A stretch of 28,088 nt of DNA from Haplosporangium gracile (lineage: Eukaryota > Mortierellomycota > Mortierellomycetes > Mortierellales > Mortierellaceae): positions 1 through 28,088 of the forward strand of contig JAAAUF010000116.1 of NCBI GenBank assembly GCA_015499985.1, read 5' to 3'. Below the pieces are notes generated by a model. The model made no database searches and was not told the origin of the DNA. It saw only the letters and a program-made list of their open reading frames with translations. This document shows positions 20,945 to 28,088 of this stretch, in pieces; within the stretch, counting starts at the first letter, position 1; each line of letters starts with the position of its first letter. The position numbers were made by a program, and so were the translations under genes.

Positions 20945-23209
20945 TTAAAGGTTAATTTTGTTGTCGCCAGCGATGGTCGATGGGTGAGGTGGAGTTATAG
21001 CGGTGGTCTCGTTCTCGACGGCGGCTGGGGCTACTTCAGCAGGTGAATTAGTATCGTTGGTCGAGGCAGTGTCAGCGGTTGGGATGTTGACAAAGTTAGC
21101 CTCAATGTCATTACAGAGAGAAAGAGTATCTTCATGCTGTTCATTTCTGGGCCTCAAAAGATCTGGCGAATAGCCTGGAGGCAGCTCTGTCAATTCTGGG
21201 GTCTGTGGGATAGGCGTTGTTGCAGTTACTGCAGCAGCAGTGGCGGTCGCAGCAACAGTAGCAGTAGCGATAGCGGCACCAACGACAGTGATAGTAGGTG
21301 CAGAATGAGCAGTCGGCTGTTGGACCATGAATGGAACTGAGGGTGCGCGTAAAGTATACAACGGCAGCGCATCAGAAGCATCATCACCATACTGAGTCCG
21401 TGTCACACCGCCCATAGTCTCGGGGTTCATGTCTGGATCCATCCCATTGGCGATCATTTCTCGGCGTCGAGTCTCCTTTGCGCGGACCCTGTGCCTATGC
21501 ACCATCCAGATGGCGAAGAGAATGAGGATTAGGAGGCCTAAGAATCCGCCTACCCAGGCTGAGATTGGGATCCTGGGACGACCATTGCCGGGGCCAACAT
21601 TGGAACTGCCGTCCTTGTAGACGTCGTTGGAGAGATAGGGGTTCTCAGGATCGAGTACGAAGGGTTGGGAGATGGTCCTTCCGTCAATGGTTATGGTGCC
21701 CCCGATCCCGCCCTCAGTAGTGAACCCGGTCAGATCGATGACATAGCCTCTGCGACCGAAGTTGACGGAGAGGTAGGACCAAGTAGAGGATTTGGTGTCA
21801 GAGTTGGCGGCGGTGGTAGGGTTGAAGGGGATGGGGACGAGGCGGGGTCCGTGGTTTGTGGTTGAGATTGGGGTCAAGAGGAGAGTTGAGATGGAGGCGA
21901 TTTTTTGGAAGATTGTGCCATTGAATGTGAACAGTTGAAGCGCTGTGTTCTGCTCGCTCTGTTTGAAGGATGGAGATGAAAAGAAAAAAAGAAAAAGTAA
22001 GGATGTAAGCAAACGATCTCCTCAACGACGACTCCAGTACCGAAAACAAAATTTTGTAAGGTTGCAAGGGGTTGAAAGAAAAGTAGAGAATATGGTTGCT
22101 ACCTCGATTTTGGGATAACACAGTACAAAGAGATTACTGTTATAAGCACTCGCAGTAGACCATGGATGGTCCAAGTCACAGTCCTTTCCTAAATCCGATG
22201 GGGTAGTGACAGCCATGTACCGTTCAGGCTGAGCAACGGTAAGAGGCTTTGTGCCAAGGGCTTGAGGGTTGAGGGGCAAAGTGGTGACCAAGAGTGTTCC
22301 GTTGGCGACGGAGGTTCCGACCATGTACAGCTTACTGTTGGAGTGTGCGAGGAGGCGGTAGTTCCTTGTTCCGGGCACGGGTCCTACTGTCCCTGGTACG
22401 AATGGGCCATATGCGTCCTACGATTATTATGAGCACAACGAGATGGGGAGGAATGACATATGAGTTTGAACGTTGGTGAGTGAGCTGATTGGATCTAATC
22501 TTTCTGTCTTTCCTTTTCTGTGAGAAAAACAATTCTTTTTCTAGTCTCTCTTCTTATCAGATTGAACTTTTTTTCCAAAAAAAAACTGGCTCCTTACCAT
22601 TCTCCACGCAACTTGAGGCGCCTCATAAAAGGTCTGGTCATGTCGATAAGTCTTCAATATCAACTCTCTACTTGTCACATTAAATTGCGCATAAATCCAC
22701 CCACCAGGTCCCCAAGTCTTCCCACTCCCATTATCCCCCTTCACAACCGCACCCTCAACCCCCTCAACTGGAACAACAACACTCCTCCCCTCCATAATCG
22801 TATCCACCGGTCGATACGCTTCCGTCTCAAACTGCTCATATGGCAACGGATGCTCCCTCGTCGGAGGAGAAACCACCCCACCACTAAAAGCCGTCGAAAT
22901 CTCGATCCCAAACCGACTCGTCGTATTCTTCATTGGAGCACTCGTGAGGGTCTGCCCCAGGAGAGCAAACGTCGCAGTTTCATTGTTCCAGGCACAGTTA
23001 TAAGTATAGCCGTCAAAGATGGCGGCGCGGATGAGGTCTTGAGGCACTTCACCGATGGCATCCCAGGTCAGTTTGTCGAGTGAGGTTGGGTAGTATTTTG
23101 ACTGGGCAATGATCAATCGGGCCTGGGCGCGCCCCTGGCGGGTATCGTAGGCGGCCGTGTAGACGTAGGCGCCATTTGTTGTATAACAAACTGGGAATAT
23201 TCCATCCAT
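20945..23209 (-). CDS. Single-pass membrane glycoprotein of an unrecognised fungal family (intact array copy A)
   Basis: Three exons, 23209-22598, 22417-22103 and 21958-20945, are all phase 0 and give 646 aa. Residues 1-440 form a probable extracytosolic domain with several N-glycosylation sequons (NET, NTT, NVT, NGT) and a Cys-Ala-Trp-Asn motif. One hydrophobic helix (about 441-462, WVGGFLGLLILILFAIW) is followed by a basic stop-transfer stretch (HRHRVRAKETRRR). The cytosolic tail of about 180 residues contains TQYGDDASDALPLYTLRAPS, an Ala/Thr-rich stretch and a PPGY motif (PPxY type). No signal peptide precedes the domain as modelled, so a short upstream exon may be missing; a CCAGTTAG acceptor lies just before the ATG. 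Two broken relatives lie upstream in the same orientation. I do not recognise the family and assign no function. Confidence 0.8.
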
Positions 23210-23221
23210 AGCTAACTGGAT

Positions 23222-23580
23222 TAGGGGAGTGGAGAGTGAGCGGAGGAAAAAGGAGAAGGGAAGAGAATGAAGAAAAGAAAAGATGAGAAGTAGGGATGCT
23301 TTGCCGTTGAAAAAGAGTGAAGGAGTGAAGGTAGTAGGGACGGGTAGGAACGGATGTGGTGAGGGAAGATGTTATGAAGTGGGGAAGTTGTGTGGTGGGA
23401 GAGAGGAAAGGGTATGAGGCGAGTTTTGAGTGAAAGAGAGAAAATAAGTGCGAGTGCGAGTGTGAGAAAGGGAGGAGAGAAGGGAATGACTAAGCCTGAA
23501 AGAGAAAAGTGAAGAGAAAGAGGGGAAAGGAAAGAAAGGAAAATAAGGAGGGGATGAAAAGGTGAAAGAGATTCAACCAT
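23222..23580 (-). promoter_or_regulatory. Pyrimidine-rich promoter tract of the membrane-protein gene
   Basis: Almost entirely purine on the plus strand, so CT-rich on the coding strand, immediately upstream of the first exon. The long minus-strand ORF through it (Ser/Pro/Phe/Leu only) is a composition effect. A signal-peptide exon could be hidden here or just upstream. Confidence 0.45.
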
Positions 23581-24468
23581 CAAGTGGTATGTTTGCTAAC
23601 AAACAAAGGAACAACAACATCAGTTGTCGGTTGGGCGTCAAGCCTGCCTCTTCGGGGGGTTTTTTTTCATCTCTGTTTTTTCTTTCTTCGTGTCTAGTGT
23701 TGTCGGTTAGTTGGTACCTGAGCCTAGTCCTGTTGAGTAAGTCGGATGAGTTCCTTTCTCTCCCTCTCACCCATTTCCCTTATTCATTCTCAGACCACAG
23801 ACACCTTCCATTCGTTCTCAGCTCAAGGAAAAAAAGTTATCAGATCCTTTTTGCAACAGCGTCACAACACACAAACAAACACAACCCACGCTCCTTTGTA
23901 CTCATATTTTACAAGAGTGAGATCCGCTCTTAATGCGAGGGGCGGAGGAGGAGGGCGCGCGATGTCGATACGTGTACACGGGTGCCTTTTTTAGAGATCA
24001 AGTCTTTTATTATTATTTTATCTTCGATTTGTTTGTCCCACTCGTGCAATCCTCTGCGTTGCCGCTTTGGTTTTTTTTTGTTTAGGTACGCATTGTTGAA
24101 GAAGATCAGCCTTTGACTAGAAACGTAATGTCTGGGGAAGTTAAAAAAAAAGATTGCATCTTTAAGGAACCATAGGAAAAAAACAAACAGCCAAATTCTC
24201 AATCAATCAAACAGGCGCCATCCTAACCACCATCGCCGCGAGGTATCGTTATCCAAACGTCGCTGTCATATATACAAGAAGAGCACTCTTAAAATAGTCG
24301 AGGCCATAGTCCGTGTAGTGGGATAATTTGAATTTCGAAAAGAGTAAGCAAACTTACCGGGTAAAAAATGGGACATGAAAACCCCTTTTAATGAATTGTG
24401 TCACTCTGCGAGAATTGATTATATACTACAGAAACACATTCAGTTTGTCTGCTTTTTCACATTTTTTT
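23581..24468. other. Non-coding interval between the intact gene and pseudogene B
   Basis: AT-rich sequence with T and A homopolymers; no exon with homology was seen. A minus-strand frame at about 23573-23620 ends in a short hydrophobic stretch (MLLFLCLLANIPLDG) that could be a signal peptide for the intact gene, but it has no convincing donor. Confidence 0.4.
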
Positions 24469-24645
24469 TTATTTATTCACAAACGTCTTAGGAACGGAAG
24501 GCGAACTCCAAGAGATTAACTTGGAAAAAATCGCATAACTGTCTAAGTAGGCTGTGGCAAATCCGACAACAAAGGCAACAACAACAACTACGATGACAAC
24601 GACGACGATTACGACGAGGAAGAGGGGTGATTTGAAAATTGCCAT
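24469..24645 (-). CDS. 58-codon ORF with a poly-Val membrane helix (doubtful)
   Basis: ATG at 24645-24643, TAA at 24471-24469. The peptide has a long Val/Ile-rich hydrophobic stretch (about residues 8-30) followed by a polar C-terminus. The Val codons come from a GTT/GTC trinucleotide repeat. The ORF lies just downstream of the recognisable tail of pseudogene B, so it could simply be a repeat in decayed tail sequence read in another frame. No family recognised. Confidence 0.2.
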   Translation of the reverse strand: MAIFKSPLFLVVIVVVVIVVVVVAFVVGFATAYLDSYAIFSKLISWSSPSVPKTFVNK

Positions 24646-24689
24646 CTCGTCCTCTGAAAAAGCTGCGTCTATAAAAGCTACTTCTTCCT

Positions 24690-25778
24690 TCGCTTAGCCG
24701 TGGCGGCGATGGTGCGCGAAGAGTGTACGCAGGAAGGGCTTCGTCGGCATCTTCTCCGTACTGGGTCTGTATAACACCAACATTATCAGCGGTTCGATGT
24801 GTGAAGAGGGATGACGACGACGACGCCTGTAGGAGGCCTTATTGGCCTTGTGTCGATGAACGATAAATGCTGTGATGAGGGCGACGAGCAACAGGCCTAG
24901 GGCGCCGCCCAACTAGTTGCAGATGGAAATGTGTCCGGGTGAGAACACTGGTCCTAAAACTCAGTGTCATAGTCTAGTTTGAATAGCTTGGAGGTGCCCA
25001 GATCAGACTGAATAGGGGTCATGTTGGTGGTGGTGGAGTCCCCAGTGAGGTCTAGATGGTAGCCTTTGGCGTCATAGTCAAAGGAGACATAGGCTTATCT
25101 GGCTCCTGGTCCTGGTCCACCGGGATATGGGTACGAATCTGCAGGTGTAATAGTAAAGTGCGGTGCCATGTCGTGGCCGATCAATGGGGTGAGAGCTGTG
25201 GTTGCGAGTGAGCTCATGTGTCGAAATGCGCTTCCATTAAACGCGTAGATCTGAAACGCGTCCGTCATTATGTTCGTCGTGTTCTGAAGTCTTAGAAAAA
25301 CATATGAAATAACGAGTACTTCATGAGTAAAAAATAACGTTATACATCAGACGCTTGTAAAAACAACTTAAAAAATAATACATACAATGTGAAAAACTCA
25401 CTTTTTAAACTCTTGTCTTCTCTTCTCGCTGTAAAGCAAGGAGTGACATGTATCTGATGGTAGCAGAGCAAAAAGAATTAATTAAAATAGGTTGCGATCG
25501 TGGGTCAAGACGCGAGTTTCGCAGTTCCAGGCACAGTCATAAAGATAGTCAGCATATCGTTATGGCGGAACGGGGGATTTGTAGATGCCACGGATGATTG
25601 TCTAGGTCAAGATGTCTAGGTCAAGATGTCTAGGTCAAGATGTCTAGGTCGTGGAAAGAGGGAGAGGGCCGGGCGAGGACGAGATGATTGCGCTTGCCAT
25701 TATTGCTTCTGATCTCGTATTCGGCTGCGTAGATGAAGTCTTTGCTGCTGGTCGTGAAGCAAACTGGGTAAATACCTT
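24690..25778 (-). pseudogene. Pseudogene B of the membrane-protein family (exon 1 fragment plus exon 3)
   Basis: Exon 1 remnant (25778 to about 25480) encodes GIYPVCFTTSSKDFIYAAEY, matching GIFPVCYTT...YTAAYD of copy A, and ends near DYLYDCAWN (copy A: GYTYNCAWN). It is broken by a 14-bp tandem repeat bearing stops and by a TAA. An exon-2 equivalent is absent. Exon 3 (from 25283, after a CTTCAG acceptor) encodes DAFQIYAFNGSAFRHMSSLA and YVSFDYDAKGYHLDLTG, matching copy A, with an in-frame TAA after GPGAR and TAG/TAA stops near the membrane segment. It then reaches a transmembrane helix (GGALGLLLVALITAFIVHRH) and a tail with TQYGEDADEALPAYTLRAPS, the counterpart of the copy A tail. The order of parts and the splice acceptors are preserved. 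Confidence 0.88.
25599..25650. repeat. 14-bp tandem repeat inside pseudogene B
   Basis: Unit TGTCTAGGTCAAGA, about 3.7 copies, lying at the position of the conserved LDxLTW segment of exon 1. The repeat multiplies TAG and TGA stops in the former coding frame. Confidence 0.95.
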
Positions 25779-25989
25779 CTATTTTTTTGTTAAAAGAGTA
25801 CGCAGGTAGAGGAAAGTGAAGGAGAACTATGTTTGTGCTGCGTGTGTGGTGTGCTTAGAAGTTGATGAAAGTCAAGAGTTGTCCGCATGAACAATTTTCA
25901 AATGACAAGAGAATACGAGAAAGAAAATAAAATGATTGAGGGAAGTAGAAAAGTAGAGGAATTAGGTATCAGAATGTAGGGAAATACAC

Positions 25990-26979
25990 CTTTCTGGAAG
26001 TGCAGCACGTCAAGTAGATCCTGCCATTGTCGGCCGTTATTCTTGTCCGTTCACTCTCGAGCGCACAGTCCAAGCCAACTCCTGGGGCGGGAACTGTTGC
26101 GATTGCTGAGGATGTGGATCGCGTTGCATAGGGTGACACGGAAGAGATGTTCTCACGAAACATAGACATGACCAAACCATTGTCGGATGATCCGAGAGCA
26201 TAGATGTTGGTGTTGCTGACTGCCAAGAGTCTGTAGACTGTTGATGGTGGTTCATTTGTTCCGAACTTGTCCTGTTTGAAAGAAAAAAAATGTGCATCGC
26301 GAGTTAGCGCTGCACAAACAATCGTCAATGAGAAAATGTGGGATCGACGAATGTCGAATGTATAAAGAAAAAGCGAAGAATTGCTCCGCATACCATAGAC
26401 CACCAAACTTGGGGTTTGCGGAAGGTATCCATCTTCGGATAGAAAGTAAACAACATCTCCTTAGTGCTCGACTCCAGATCAATCTGCACCCACGAGCTGG
26501 AATAATATAAGATATTGAAGTAGTACCCTGGTGTGCTACATGATTCGAAATAGGGAATAACAGGCTGCGCCCTTGGACTGTAGAATCTCCAATATGCGGC
26601 TCGTCCGACGAAAAAGTCAATAACAAGAGCCGCGACGATAACGAAACGCCTAGTCGATCAATATGCGATCCGTACCTCAAACCATTCACCAACATCGCAA
26701 ACGAGGATGAGGAAGGATTCCATGCACAGAGGGCCATGTGAGGGTAAACGATGCGCTAGATGTCTGTATCTAGTAAACGGGGGGGGGGGGGGGGGGGTTG
26801 AATTCGATGACCTCCCAGGAGAGATCGTTGAGTGAGGCTAGGAGAGGATTGGAACGTACTATAAAGAAGTCGGGTCTGCTGTAGCGGTTTTTGAGGATAT
26901 ATCCTCGGGCAATGGCGTAGAGGTGTACTCCGTCGGAGGTGTAGCACAGGGGTTCGATGATGTGGCCAATGCGGCTCAT
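25990..26979 (-). pseudogene. Pseudogene C of the membrane-protein family (exons 1 and 2, exon 3 lost)
   Basis: Exon 1 (26979-26394) starts with a Met and contains PLCYTSDGVHLYAIA and LNDLSWEVIEF, matching PVCYTTNGAYVYTAA and LDKLTWDAIGE of copy A. It then hits a 19-base G run (C on the coding strand) that breaks the frame. An in-frame TAG lies before ALCAWNPSSSSFAML (copy A: YNCAWNNETATFALL). A further frameshift precedes WVQIDLESSTKEMLFTFY (copy A: WIYAQFNVTSRELILKTY). The donor after TGGTCTATG and the acceptor before exon 2 are at the same places as in copy A. Exon 2 (26271-25990) is open, with VYRLLAVSNTNIYALGSS and GVGLDCALE, and keeps its donor, but no exon 3 follows before copy B begins. 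Confidence 0.85.
26779..26797. repeat. G19 homopolymer in pseudogene C
   Basis: Nineteen consecutive G residues within former exon 1, where the frame of the upstream and downstream homology differs. The exact length should be treated with caution because homopolymers are prone to sequencing error. Confidence 0.9.
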
Positions 26980-27982
26980 CTAAACTGCAGGTGTGCTACA
27001 AAGTTGAAGGTGTTACTTATGCTTGAAAATGGAAGAGATTGTTACGTGAATAAGGAGGAATGAGAACAGTGAGAACAATGAGAAGGGTGCAAAGAGTGCA
27101 AAGAGTGCAAAGAGTGCAAAAGTGTGAGCGAGGAAAGCGAAAACAAGGGAAAAAGAACAAGAAGAGAAAGAAGAACAAGAAAAAGGCGGGACGGATGACG
27201 AAAACCCCGAGATACCAAAAAGAATAAAAAGAAAGCTCTATTCGATCCATCCAGGGCTGAATGGATTTATAGTGTGTCGAAGTGAGACGAAAGAAAGGAG
27301 TGAAATAGAGTGGGCGAAAAGAACGACTACGTCCTGACCGTATTTCTCTTTGACTAAAGGCGGGTAAGAGGTAGCATGATCGTGTTGATCCACCACGAGG
27401 AGGAGTCATCCTTGGTAGCAGATTTCCTCATCGCTTCTCTGTCTCTCTCGCGTTTTCTTTTTTCTCACAATTTTTCGCGCTCTTTCCTACTGCTACCGAT
27501 GTCCTAACTTTGGAAATAGCGCCCTGTTCGAAAAGTAAACAAAGTTATTTGGTTTGAGAACTGACGGCAGATAAGTCGCGAGAGACTTTGGGAGGCAGAA
27601 ATGAGAGAAGATGAAAATCTCAGGTTCAACCCGGTCCCATGGAAGCATCTGCACAGAACGTCAACAAAAATCATATCACGGGGCTATACAGAGCAGGATA
27701 TTTCTCTGTTGCTCGTTAGTGGTCTCAATAGCCAGTTTTTTCTTGTGAAAGAAAGGGAAAAGAACAATGAAACGTCTCGGTGTCGGTGTCGATGTCCTCT
27801 CTTTGGGATCAATCACTCTCCAGACCCGGTTCGAAGCATTCAAAATGATGGGAGGGGGAGCTGGGGCCGATGTTTTCAATTTCTCCTTTCTTTCGTTCCA
27901 TTTTTGTTGTGCTTTGTTACTCTTTCGTCCTTCATCATAATTCTCGTAACATGGAACAGCGTTAATTTTTGACGATCTCTTC
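26980..27982. other. Non-coding right flank of the array
   Basis: Bases about 27017-27330 are purine-rich on the plus strand, like the promoter of copy A, and include the 9-bp repeat. They are probably the former promoter of copy C. Bases 27870-27980 are pyrimidine-rich on the plus strand and could be a promoter for a rightward gene. No confident exon. Confidence 0.4.
27087..27120. repeat. 9-bp tandem repeat upstream of pseudogene C
   Basis: Unit GTGCAAAGA, about 3.8 copies, in the purine-rich flank upstream of pseudogene C. Confidence 0.95.
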
Positions 27983-28071
27983 ATGGGAAAGAAGGCGCGG
28001 AGAGTATACGGACCAGACCTACACGGAGCTGAACCGATCGTCCCTGACAAAAAGAAGGTGATGGGTCGTTC
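27676..28071 (-). CDS. Possible last exon of a leftward gene entering from the right edge (doubtful)
   Basis: A T8CAG acceptor (ending 28072 on the coding strand) opens a frame of 131 codons beginning ERPITFFLSGTIGSAP and ending with a TGA at 27676-27678. The signal and length are acceptable but codon use is unremarkable and no family is recognised. The plus-strand candidate overlaps it; at most one is likely to be real. Confidence 0.2.
   Translation of the reverse strand, partial: ERPITFFLSGTIGSAPCRSGPYTLRAFFPMKRSSKINAVPCYENYDEGRKSNKAQQKWNERKEKLKTSAPAPPPIILNASNRVWRVIDPKERTSTPTPRRFIVLFPFFHKKKLAIETTNEQQRNILLCIAP
27983..28059 (+). CDS. Possible first exon of a rightward gene (edge, doubtful)
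   Basis: ATG at 27983 opens a short basic peptide (MGKKARRVYGPDLHGAEP...) after a pyrimidine-rich stretch of the kind seen before other genes in this window. An AAG followed by GTGATG at about 28060 could be a donor; without splicing the frame stops at 28075. No family recognised. It conflicts with the minus-strand candidate over the same bases. Confidence 0.2.
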
Positions 28072-28088
28072 CTGAAAAAAAAGTTAAA

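Noticed and set aside
23221..23583. 120-codon minus-strand ORF upstream of the membrane protein
   Set aside because: Made almost only of Ser, Pro, Phe, Leu and His from a pyrimidine-rich promoter tract; out of frame with the next exon.
27621..27640. GGTTCAACCC, a T-arm-like sequence suggesting a tRNA
   Set aside because: No acceptor stem, D-arm or anticodon arm can be folded around it.

Overview
The window is nuclear DNA of a filamentous fungus, most likely an early-diverging one (Mucoromycota, with a Mortierella-type gene style). The genes carry short introns with GTAAGT-like donors and CTAAC-type branch points. Promoters are pyrimidine-rich on the coding strand, microsatellites are common, and a type IIC (Na+/K+-ATPase-like) P-type ATPase is present. 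The taxonomic placement is inference; the eukaryotic exon-intron structure is read directly. I see no rRNA, tRNA, CRISPR array, transposase or bacterial-type operon.

Left part, minus strand: the first coding exon of an Erv46/ERGIC3-type ER-Golgi cargo receptor runs off the left edge (139-232). A complete six-exon derlin (ERAD channel/rhomboid pseudoprotease) lies at 792-2459, and a complete two-exon thymidylate synthase at 3309-4441. About 3.4 kb without recognisable coding sequence follows. It appears to hold the promoter and spliced 5' leader of the next gene, the plus-strand P-type ATPase (7912-11713, 1133 aa). The ATPase is convergent with a minus-strand coiled-coil protein (12373-16461, about 854 aa) that resembles dynein/kinesin cargo adaptors. 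Between their 3' ends lies a decayed fragment (about 160 bp) of a DED1 gene. The intact DED1/DDX3 DEAD-box helicase is at 17843-20379 on the plus strand.

Right part, minus strand: 20945-23209 encodes a 646-residue single-pass membrane protein of a family I do not recognise. Upstream of it in the same orientation lie two broken relatives (24690-25778 and 25990-26979). The locus is therefore a head-to-tail array of one intact gene and two pseudogenes that have lost different exons. This accessory family is the least ordinary part of the window. The right edge may hold the start or the end of another gene, and the strand is undecided.

Most genes are unrelated housekeeping genes, each with its own promoter. 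Two neighbours at the left act in the early secretory pathway. No multi-gene pathway or new defence-type system could be supported. The best leads are the membrane-protein array, the DED1 relic, the CC1-box-like coiled-coil protein and the ATPase ion-site changes. Gene models were assembled by hand from splice signals and protein homology recalled from memory; no alignment or RNA evidence was available.
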